Shown here piece after piece: positions 6,004 to 11,111 of a DNA stretch of 11,111 nucleotides; the stretch's first letter is position 1, and each line of letters starts with the position of its first letter. A program made the translations under genes and the position numbers. The stretch is from an uncultured Saprospiraceae bacterium. GTDB taxonomy: Bacteria > Bacteroidota > Bacteroidia > Chitinophagales > Saprospiraceae. The notes under the pieces were generated by a model. The model worked only from the letters and a program-made list of their open reading frames with translations. It was not told the DNA's origin and made no database searches. Location: assembly GCA_937969485.1 (NCBI GenBank), contig CALBVQ010000179.1:1-11111 (forward strand). The letters run 5' to 3'.

Positions 6004-7643
6004 GAAAACAACGATTTAATATTAAAATTAAAAGAACTATCCTTAACTGCTTTAATAGTAAACCACACTGAAAATGGAGTAACGATAAAGCAGGGCAACC
6101 ATGCTCCAAAAATAGCGGATACCGTACCATTCCCCATTAACTTTTCACCCAAAATATTACTAAAAATAAAAAGTACAAAGAATACTATAGCTATCAACAA
6201 TGGATATCCAAAGCCTCCTTTACGTACAATAGACCCCAATGAAGCACCTATAAATACAAATAAAACACAAATAACTGCCCAGCAAAGCTGCTGATGAAGT
6301 CTTAATTCAAATTTATTCCTACTGTACATGGAACTACCTGTAGTAGTTTTGATTCCTCTATATCTTTCTTTAAGGGTTTGAGCTTGTGCCTTGGCTCTAA
6401 AAAGGAAATTCTTTAGCTGACCATCGTCTATAGTTGAAGCAATTGTTGTCATTGTATCCAATGAAAATTCCTTCTTTCTAAAGGCCACCCTATCCGCGTA
6501 AAACCTACTAGCTCTAGAATACTTTTGATCTTTGTTATTTACTACCTGTGAGGACTTCCCTTTTTGAGCGGTAGTTTTCATAGGCATCTTTACTTGTTTT
6601 CCTTTCTCTTGAATAGATTTGCCTTTAACAGAAGTATCATTCTTATTATCTGCTATCAAATCATCCTTATTATTGTAATTCTTTATCGCATTTTCCGTTT
6701 GATTATCCAAGGACTTATTAATTAAATCTGACTCCTCGCCACCTGGCAATAAGTTTTCAAAAAAATATCTCGAATCCTCTATCTTTTCAACCATTTGTAT
6801 ATCGAGCGAATCAATTATTCTCTGCATCTGGAAGGAGTTGTATAAATCGTGTTTCCGTCTTCCGAGAGAATTATTACTTAGAGCAAACTCAAATTCGGAC
6901 ATATCGAATTGCTTAATGTATTTATCAAAATAAATACGCATAAATTGATCATTGTCCTTCTTGCCTCGATCTGACTTTCGTTCCATTTCTGAATACTGAA
7001 CACCGTCATACAGCTCCATCGTAAAATTTTGGCCATTCGCAGAGGTATACATCTTACCCTTCTTTGCTGTGATCAGTCCCATCAGACGCCTCTCTGTTTG
7101 ATCATAAATCAGTACATCACCAATTCCTTGTCCATCTTGCTCCTTCTCTCCCACTCTAATCGCATATCCTTTGAAATCATAATTAAAAATTCCTTGATCG
7201 ATAGTCAATGTTGGCTTTGCTCTTCGCACATTGTCGAAAATTTGGTAGAAGGATAGAAATGCATTGGGTTTTAAGTAATTTGAAGCGAATATTGAAAAGG
7301 CTGCAGTAACTAGGGCAATGAGTATTCCAGGTCGCATTATCCTTATCATACTTACCCCAGCCGATTTAAAACTGGTTAACTCATACTTCTCAGCTAGGTT
7401 TCCATAGACCATTACACTGGAAATTAAGATCGAGATTGGCAAGGCTAAAGGTATGATTGTCAGCGAATAAAAGAAAACCATCTCAACCAAAACTCCAACA
7501 GACACTCCCCTACCAATAAAATCATCAATATGCTGCCAGATGAACTGCAATACAAGTACAAATTCCGCTACCAAAAACGAAATTAGGTAAGGTCCTATAA
7601 AACCTTTACCGACTAACTTGTCCAATTGCTTAAATATCTTCAT
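6000..7643 (-). CDS. LptF/LptG-family (YjgP/YjgQ) permease
   Basis: Inner-membrane component of the lipopolysaccharide export ABC transporter family, which with LptB extracts LPS from the inner membrane. The 547 residues hold three membrane segments at about 16-37, 52-80 and 102-122, a periplasmic beta-rich region (about 140-445) and three more at 451-472, 479-497 and 508-531, the standard LptF/G topology. LALPISILISSVMVYGNLAEKYEL and the following TSFKSAGVS resemble the LptB-coupling region. Residues about 300-375 are a polar insert rich in N, K, D, Q and S that is probably disordered; long inserts here are common in Bacteroidota. Whether it acts as LptF or LptG is unclear. It lies 44 nt after the dehydrogenase gene, and its stop overlaps the PAP2 start, suggesting one operon. 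Confidence 0.93.
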   Translation of the reverse strand: MKIFKQLDKLVGKGFIGPYLISFLVAEFVLVLQFIWQHIDDFIGRGVSVGVLVEMVFFYSLTIIPLALPISILISSVMVYGNLAEKYELTSFKSAGVSMIRIMRPGILIALVTAAFSIFASNYLKPNAFLSFYQIFDNVRRAKPTLTIDQGIFNYDFKGYAIRVGEKEQDGQGIGDVLIYDQTERRLMGLITAKKGKMYTSANGQNFTMELYDGVQYSEMERKSDRGKKDNDQFMRIYFDKYIKQFDMSEFEFALSNNSLGRRKHDLYNSFQMQRIIDSLDIQMVEKIEDSRYFFENLLPGGEESDLINKSLDNQTENAIKNYNNKDDLIADNKNDTSVKGKSIQEKGKQVKMPMKTTAQKGKSSQVVNNKDQKYSRASRFYADRVAFRKKEFSLDTMTTIASTIDDGQLKNFLFRAKAQAQTLKERYRGIKTTTGSSMYSRNKFELRLHQQLCWAVICVLFVFIGASLGSIVRKGGFGYPLLIAIVFFVLFIFSNILGEKLMGNGTVSAIFGAWLPCFIVTPFSVWFTIKAVKDSSFNFNIKSLFS

Positions 7644-7687
7644 CCCTTTACTAACGATTGTTTCAGCTCAATTATTGACATTAAGAT

Positions 7688-8566
7688 TTATTTAGCAACT
7701 ACAAGGTCCTTACCTCCATGACTGTAATCATAAAATCCACGCCCCGACTTTCGCCCTAAGTCTCCTGCTGTTACCATATTAACCAATAAAGGACAGGGAG
7801 CATACTTATCTTTCCCGAAGCCATCATATAGCACATTGAGTATAGATAGACACACGTCAAGACCTATAAAATCAGCCAGTTGAAGTGGGCCCATAGGATG
7901 TGCCATTCCCAATTTCATCACAGTATCGATTTCGGAGACACCGGCAACACCCTCATAAAGACACAGTATCGCCTCATTGATCATCGGCATAAGTATTCTA
8001 TTGGCAACAAACCCTGGATAATCATTTACTTCAACTGGTGATTTACCTAATTTAGCAGAAAGGTCCATGATCTTCTCTGTGACAGAATCTGACGTTTTAT
8101 ATCCACGAATTACCTCTACCAATTTCATGACGGGTACCGGATTCATAAAATGCATACCGATAATCTTATCAGGTCGACTGGTAACGCTCGCTATCTTGGT
8201 AATAGAAATAGAGGAAGTATTAGTTGCGAGAATACAGTCAACAGGCGCATGAGAATCTAGATCTTTGAAAATTTTAAGCTTAAGATCGATGTTCTCCGTA
8301 GCCGCCTCTACAACCAAATCTGCGTCAGCTACTCCTTCACCTAGGCTTGTATGCTGGCTGATATTAGCTAAAGTAGCTGTTTTATCATCCTCCGAGATTC
8401 GGTCTTTGGCGACCATTCTATCAAGGTTTTTAGCTATTGTCTTCATTGCACGATCAAGTGCATCTTGAGAAATATCTACCAAATTTACCTTATATCCTTT
8501 CATTGCAAATACGTGGGCTATACCATTCCCCATTGTACCACTGCCAATAACACTTACTAGCTTCAT
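7688..8566 (-). CDS. 3-hydroxybutyryl-CoA (3-hydroxyacyl-CoA) dehydrogenase
   Basis: NAD(P)-dependent oxidoreductase interconverting (S)-3-hydroxyacyl-CoA and 3-oxoacyl-CoA, in fatty-acid degradation or butyrate/polyester metabolism. The 292-residue length is that of stand-alone enzymes (Hbd/PaaH type). The Rossmann motif GSGTMG is at 8-13, with Asp31 at the end of strand 2, which favours NAD. VVEAATEN (85-92), NTSSISI (116-122), GMHFMNPVPVMKLVEVI (137-153) and FVANRILMPMINEA (186-199) supply the catalytic Ser, His139, Glu151 and Asn189. The C-terminal domain keeps GMAHPMGPLQLADFIGLD and ends with GRKSGRGFYDY. The ATG directly follows a promoter-like TATATTTG on this strand. It is the first gene of the leftward cluster; fatty-acid use has no obvious link to the downstream genes. 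The exact chain-length preference is not visible. Confidence 0.96.
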   Translation of the reverse strand: MKLVSVIGSGTMGNGIAHVFAMKGYKVNLVDISQDALDRAMKTIAKNLDRMVAKDRISEDDKTATLANISQHTSLGEGVADADLVVEAATENIDLKLKIFKDLDSHAPVDCILATNTSSISITKIASVTSRPDKIIGMHFMNPVPVMKLVEVIRGYKTSDSVTEKIMDLSAKLGKSPVEVNDYPGFVANRILMPMINEAILCLYEGVAGVSEIDTVMKLGMAHPMGPLQLADFIGLDVCLSILNVLYDGFGKDKYAPCPLLVNMVTAGDLGRKSGRGFYDYSHGGKDLVVAK

Positions 8567-8572
8567 TTTTTA

Positions 8573-8580
8573 TACTTTTG
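8573..8580 (+). promoter_or_regulatory. Predicted -7 element for the kinase-pfkA operon
   Basis: TACTTTTG matches TAnnTTTG exactly and lies 40 nt before the ATG at 8621. No good TTTG is seen at -33, so the assignment rests on one element. It faces away from the dehydrogenase promoter element at 8585-8592, making an overlapping divergent promoter region. Confidence 0.45.
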
Positions 8581-8584
8581 AGGA

Positions 8585-8592
8585 CAAATATA
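8585..8592 (-). promoter_or_regulatory. Predicted -7 element for the dehydrogenase-permease-phosphatase cluster
   Basis: On the minus strand this reads TATATTTG, an exact TAnnTTTG match about 18 nt before the dehydrogenase ATG. The -33 element is weak. The leader would be only about 11 nt, which fits a phylum that relies little on Shine-Dalgarno pairing. Confidence 0.45.
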
Positions 8593-8620
8593 ACCATTTG
8601 CAAAAGCTATTTTAAGTCAT

Positions 8621-9448
8621 ATGAAAACCTACATGCTAATCGACTGTGGCGCAACACGTTGCAAGGTACATATTTTACAATCTGACGGAAAATTCACAAC
8701 TACGGAATTAGCTGGATTCAGCCCTGTAAGTCAGTCTTGGAAGGAATTTCCAGCTGTGGAAACTCATGCAATAATTGACGAGCTACACTTTTTTGGAACT
8801 GCGATAGAAAAAAATATTTGGGCGAAAGCCCAGAAGGTATTTCAAAGCAGATACCCTAAAGCGTCTTTACACATATCGCATGATCTTGAAGCCGCTGCCT
8901 TAGCTACCCTAGGAGACGAAAAAGGATATATTCACATTATAGGCACGGGTAGTGCGACCGGCTACTGGGACGGAGAAGAAGTAGTGAGGGACAAGCTGAA
9001 TCTGGGGTATTTATTCGAGGATTACGCAAGCGGTTACGACATCGCCAAAGAGGTAATCATGAGATGGAACGAGGGAAGATTGATGCAAAACGAGCTGGCT
9101 AATATCGAAGGTAAATACTGTTTAAGGGACGTCATAACATCAGTTTATCGCTCGAAAAATAAGAAAAAACACCTCTCAAAATATTCATTTTTGATCGACG
9201 AATTAAATCAAAAAACTAGGAAGGAAATATTTAATTCAAGTATCGAGCAATTTTTTACTAAAAATATTGATAATTTAGCACATTCATATCCTCATCATTT
9301 TGTCGGTACAATGGCTTTTATAATGCAAGACATTATAAAAGCTAAGGCGGCGGAAAGAGGAATCGAATTAGGAAAGATTGTAGCCGACACGGACGAAGGC
9401 CTTGTTTCCTATTTCAAGCGAAAAATCACAAATCAAAATGGCAAATAA
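8621..9448 (+). CDS. BadF/BadG/BcrA-family sugar kinase (N-acetylglucosamine kinase-like)
   Basis: ASKHA-fold ATP-dependent kinase of the BadF/NAGK type; Bacteroidota relatives are usually annotated as N-acetylglucosamine kinases. The 275 residues fit. Phosphate-1 loop LIDCGATRCKVHIL (6-19); HDLEAAALATLGD (87-99); phosphate-2 loop IIGTGSATGYWDG (106-118); LGYLFEDYASGYDIAKEVI (128-146), where relatives usually read LGD-EGSG; and the C-terminal VGTMAFIMQDIIKAKAAERGI (228-248) with DEGL. The loops depart from the common family wording (DSGSTKTDW, DEGSG), so the sugar specificity may differ. Codons 67-71 (WAKAQ) are formed by a copy of the short hairpin repeat. The gene overlaps pfkA by 11 nt, indicating co-transcription and a role in feeding sugar phosphates into glycolysis; that link is inferred. 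Confidence 0.85.
   Translation: MKTYMLIDCGATRCKVHILQSDGKFTTTELAGFSPVSQSWKEFPAVETHAIIDELHFFGTAIEKNIWAKAQKVFQSRYPKASLHISHDLEAAALATLGDEKGYIHIIGTGSATGYWDGEEVVRDKLNLGYLFEDYASGYDIAKEVIMRWNEGRLMQNELANIEGKYCLRDVITSVYRSKNKKKHLSKYSFLIDELNQKTRKEIFNSSIEQFFTKNIDNLAHSYPHHFVGTMAFIMQDIIKAKAAERGIELGKIVADTDEGLVSYFKRKITNQNGK
8819..8832 (+). repeat. Short GNRA-loop hairpin repeat, copy inside the kinase gene
   Basis: TGGGC-GAAA-GCCCA, a perfect 5-bp stem preceded by TTT, is inside the coding sequence with the GAAA loop on the mRNA strand. It is read in frame as W-A-K-A-Q. Confidence 0.8.
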
Positions 9449-10421
9449 AATTAAACGAGTTGCAGTTTTTACGTCGGGCGGAGACGCACCGGGGATGAAC
9501 GCTGCAATAAGAGCAGTAGTGCGGACAGCAAGTTACCATGATTTACATATTTATGGAATTCGCAGAGGCTACCAAGGACTGATAGAGAACGACATTATCA
9601 AGCTGCAAAGATCCAGTGTAGGACATATTATCCAGCGGGGAGGAACAATGCTAAAAACTGCTCGAAGTGAAGCTTTTCGAACGAAAGAAGGTAGAAAGCA
9701 AGCGCATGAAGCCTTGATGGCGCATGACATTGATGCTTGTATTGCAATTGGTGGAAATGGAACCTTTACTGGAGCAAAGATTTTCCAAGAAGAATACGAT
9801 TTTCCATTCGTAGGACTTCCAGGCACAATTGATAATGATATTTACGGAACTGACTATACTATAGGCTTTGATACGGCAGTAAATACAGCGGTAGAATGCT
9901 TAGATAAGATCAGGGACACAGCCGATTCACATAATAGGTTATTTTTCGTCGAAGTAATGGGTCGTCACAGCGGTTATATTGCTTTGTATACCGGAATATG
10001 TACAGGAGCTGGATCAATCTTTTTGCCTGAGGAAGACAATGATATCGATCACTTGGTGGCGCAATTAAAGAAGAGTACGAAACGTAAAAAGCTCTTTAAT
10101 CTAGTTGTGGTTGCAGAAGGGAATCAGAACGGAGGCGCTCACGAAATCGCTAGAAAAGTCAATGAGCAATTTGATGGATATGAGACTAAGGTATCTGTGA
10201 TAGGCCATTTGCAACGGGGAGGGTCCCCTACTGCCGCTGATCGACTGTTGGCGAGTAGACTTGGTTATGAGTCGGTGAATGCGCTATTGGCTGGTAAAAA
10301 GGGCGTTGCATTGGGGATTACTAATGATAAAGTAGTATTTACACCTTTTGAAGACGCTATCGGTAAATCCAAGGAACCTAGCAAAGATATGATTCGGATG
10401 GCGGAAATATTGGCGTTGTAA
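9438..10421 (+). CDS. pfkA: ATP-dependent 6-phosphofructokinase
   Basis: Phosphorylates fructose 6-phosphate to fructose 1,6-bisphosphate, the committed glycolytic step. The 327 residues match the bacterial PfkA length. The ATP loop FTSGGDAPGMNAAIR (11-25), GTIDNDIYGTDYTIGFDTA (129-147) with catalytic Asp132, the substrate motif VEVMGRHSGYIAL and IGHLQRGGSPTAADR are all present. Arg25, Arg29 and Arg58 correspond to effector-site arginines of E. coli PfkA. Two nucleotide-site positions deviate: GGNGT at 105-109 has Asn107 where the family has the Mg-contacting Asp (E. coli Asp103), and GIRRG (40-44) has Arg where E. coli has Tyr41. The Gly after Asn107 fits ATP rather than pyrophosphate use. 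The ATG at 9438 gives the standard N-terminus and overlaps the kinase gene by 11 nt; the upstream ATG at 9402 would add 12 unconserved residues. Confidence 0.97.
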   Translation: MANKIKRVAVFTSGGDAPGMNAAIRAVVRTASYHDLHIYGIRRGYQGLIENDIIKLQRSSVGHIIQRGGTMLKTARSEAFRTKEGRKQAHEALMAHDIDACIAIGGNGTFTGAKIFQEEYDFPFVGLPGTIDNDIYGTDYTIGFDTAVNTAVECLDKIRDTADSHNRLFFVEVMGRHSGYIALYTGICTGAGSIFLPEEDNDIDHLVAQLKKSTKRKKLFNLVVVAEGNQNGGAHEIARKVNEQFDGYETKVSVIGHLQRGGSPTAADRLLASRLGYESVNALLAGKKGVALGITNDKVVFTPFEDAIGKSKEPSKDMIRMAEILAL

Positions 10422-10445
10422 TAATTTTGCAGGAAAAAAAAATAG

Positions 10446-10475
10446 AGCCGTGTCAGTATTTTGGTACGGCTTTTT
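10446..10475 (+). terminator. Intrinsic terminator of pfkA
   Basis: AGCCGTGTC (10446-10454) pairs with GGTACGGCT (10463-10471), including two G-U pairs, with an 8-nt loop and a T-run through 10475. A run of nine A precedes it. It starts 24 nt after the pfkA stop and should end the kinase-pfkA transcript. Confidence 0.85.
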
Positions 10476-10481
10476 ATTATA

Positions 10482-10493
10482 GGGCTTTCGCCC
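10482..10493 (-). repeat. Short GNRA-loop hairpin repeat between pfkA and the FKBP gene
   Basis: On the minus strand this reads TTTTGGGCGAAAGCCC, identical in core and TTTT lead to the copies at 270 and 3309. It is intergenic, just past the pfkA terminator, and inverted relative to the first three perfect copies. Confidence 0.75.
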
Positions 10494-10521
10494 AAAAGAT
10501 GATGCTGATTATTTCTGAAGA

Positions 10522-10537
10522 TTTGGCTTTCGCCAAA
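10522..10537 (-). repeat. Variant short hairpin repeat (GGCGAAAGCC) in tandem with the previous copy
   Basis: TTTGGC-TTTC-GCCAAA is a perfect 6-bp stem; the minus strand reads TTTTGGCGAAAGCCAAA, the family sequence with one G-C pair missing. It lies 28 nt from the preceding copy in the same orientation. Confidence 0.65.
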
Positions 10538-10574
10538 AGTAGTGGCGACTTGTAAACTTCTGCGATGATTGGAG

Positions 10575-10625
10575 AAAAAAATTCATAATATCGGCAAGAA
10601 ATAGATCTTGCGCGATACTATGAAT
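10575..10625 (-). terminator. Intrinsic terminator of the FKBP gene (leftward)
   Basis: Read leftward, ATTCATAGTATCGCGCAAGA (10625-10606) pairs with TCTTGCCGATATTATGAAT (10599-10581) with one mismatch and one bulge around a 6-nt loop, then seven T (the A-run at 10575-10581). It lies about 100 nt past the FKBP stop codon and faces the pfkA terminator across the two short hairpins. Confidence 0.75.
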
Positions 10626-10724
10626 CTGTGATGTGGAAGGTTATATCATTCCACTTTGAAAACACTTCATAACTTCCTGCTAGTTACCCATTTTATGTAG
10701 CATTCCAAAATCAAAATTGTATTC

Positions 10725-11111
10725 TTAGTTTATCTCCAAAAGCTCAACTTCGAAAATAAGCGTTGTGTGAGGCCCTATTGCTTGTCCAGCGCCTTGAGCG
10801 CCGTAAGCAAGATCAGATGGAACAAACAATTTCCACTTTGAACCAAGAGGCATAAGTTGGAGTGCTTCAGTCCAACCAGCAATAACACCATTTACAGGAA
10901 AAGAAGCAGGTTGACCACGTTGGACAGAGCTATCGAATACACTACCATCAATTGTCGTACCATGGTAATGAGTAGTGACAGTGCTTGTGAGGCTAGGTTT
11001 GACACCAGCACCTTCTTTCATGATTTCGTATTGAAGACCACTTTCCAAAGTAATAATACCATCTTTCGCGCCGTTAGCTTTCAAGAAATCTTTACCAGCT
11101 TGGATAGCACC
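10725..11111 (-). CDS. FKBP-type peptidyl-prolyl cis-trans isomerase (5' end beyond window)
   Basis: Catalyses cis-trans isomerisation of peptide bonds before proline, assisting protein folding. Only the C-terminal 128 codons are present; the frame stays open to the right edge, beginning GAIQAGKDFLKANGAKDG, so the TTG at 11084 is not the start. The visible part matches FkpA/FklB/Mip proteins: the end of an N-terminal dimerisation helix ending in FLKANGAKDG, the linker ITLESGLQYEIMKEGAG, then a complete FKBP domain with YHGTTIDGSVFDSS, GVIAGWTEAL, LFVPSDLAYG and IGPHTTLIFEVELLEI. The usual active-site aromatic and Asp residues are in place (YHG, FDS, GW, AYG, IFEVEL). A signal peptide, and so its location, cannot be judged. 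Its own terminator follows about 100 nt downstream. Confidence 0.93.
   Translation of the reverse strand, partial: GAIQAGKDFLKANGAKDGIITLESGLQYEIMKEGAGVKPSLTSTVTTHYHGTTIDGSVFDSSVQRGQPASFPVNGVIAGWTEALQLMPLGSKWKLFVPSDLAYGAQGAGQAIGPHTTLIFEVELLEIN

Noticed and set aside
7744..7756. CGACTTTCGCCC, resembling the short hairpin repeat
   Set aside because: The other arm does not pair well, and the bases encode the conserved GRKSGRGFYDY motif of the dehydrogenase, so the similarity comes from protein constraint.
9402..9437. Upstream ATG for pfkA
   Set aside because: It adds 12 residues not seen in PfkA proteins and lengthens the overlap with the kinase gene.

Overview
The window looks like a chromosomal segment of a marine or environmental Bacteroidota species; I cannot place it below phylum with confidence. 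The clues are moderate-to-low GC, little sign of Shine-Dalgarno sequences, several matches to the Bacteroidota promoter consensus (TTTG, about 18 bp, TAnnTTTG), a lipoprotein with an acidic stretch after its lipid-bearing cysteine, and protein family versions typical of that phylum (an LptF/LptG permease with a long insert, a BadF-type sugar kinase, a fasciclin lipoprotein). Most of the gene content is housekeeping and I see no defence system, phage, CRISPR array, tRNA or rRNA.

Layout from left to right. Positions 1-1444 hold ndk (nucleoside diphosphate kinase) with a good promoter and a strong terminator. It is bracketed by two direct copies of a ~160-bp palindromic, MITE-like repeat (1-158, cut by the window edge, and 1107-1267), followed by structured non-coding DNA. 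Positions 1445-3107 (+) hold a two-domain fasciclin lipoprotein with its own terminator and a membrane-anchored SOUL-family protein. Positions 3208-3849 (-) encode a SanA-like envelope protein. It is divergent from xseA-xseB (3954-5368, +), the two subunits of exonuclease VII, which overlap by ATGA. Positions 5365-8566 (-) form a tight cluster transcribed right to left: 3-hydroxyacyl-CoA dehydrogenase, an LptF/LptG-type permease and a PAP2 phosphatase that appears to start with TTG inside a TTGA overlap. Positions 8621-10421 (+) carry a BadF/NAGK-type kinase overlapping pfkA (6-phosphofructokinase) by 11 nt, a likely sugar-phosphorylation operon. At the right edge an FKBP-type prolyl isomerase (-) is cut by the window.

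The most unusual signal is a dispersed short hairpin, core GGGC-GAAA-GCCC, usually preceded by TTTT. It has four perfect copies plus two variants in 11 kb and occurs both between genes and, in frame, inside two unrelated coding sequences. With the larger MITE-like repeat it suggests a genome rich in small palindromic repeats. A second point is an Asn where phosphofructokinases normally have a Mg-binding Asp.

The functional links between genes are modest: XseA and XseB form one enzyme; the kinase and PfkA probably act in carbohydrate use; the LptF/G permease and PAP2 phosphatase are both envelope-lipid proteins. The other neighbours look like ordinary housekeeping genes without an obvious shared pathway.
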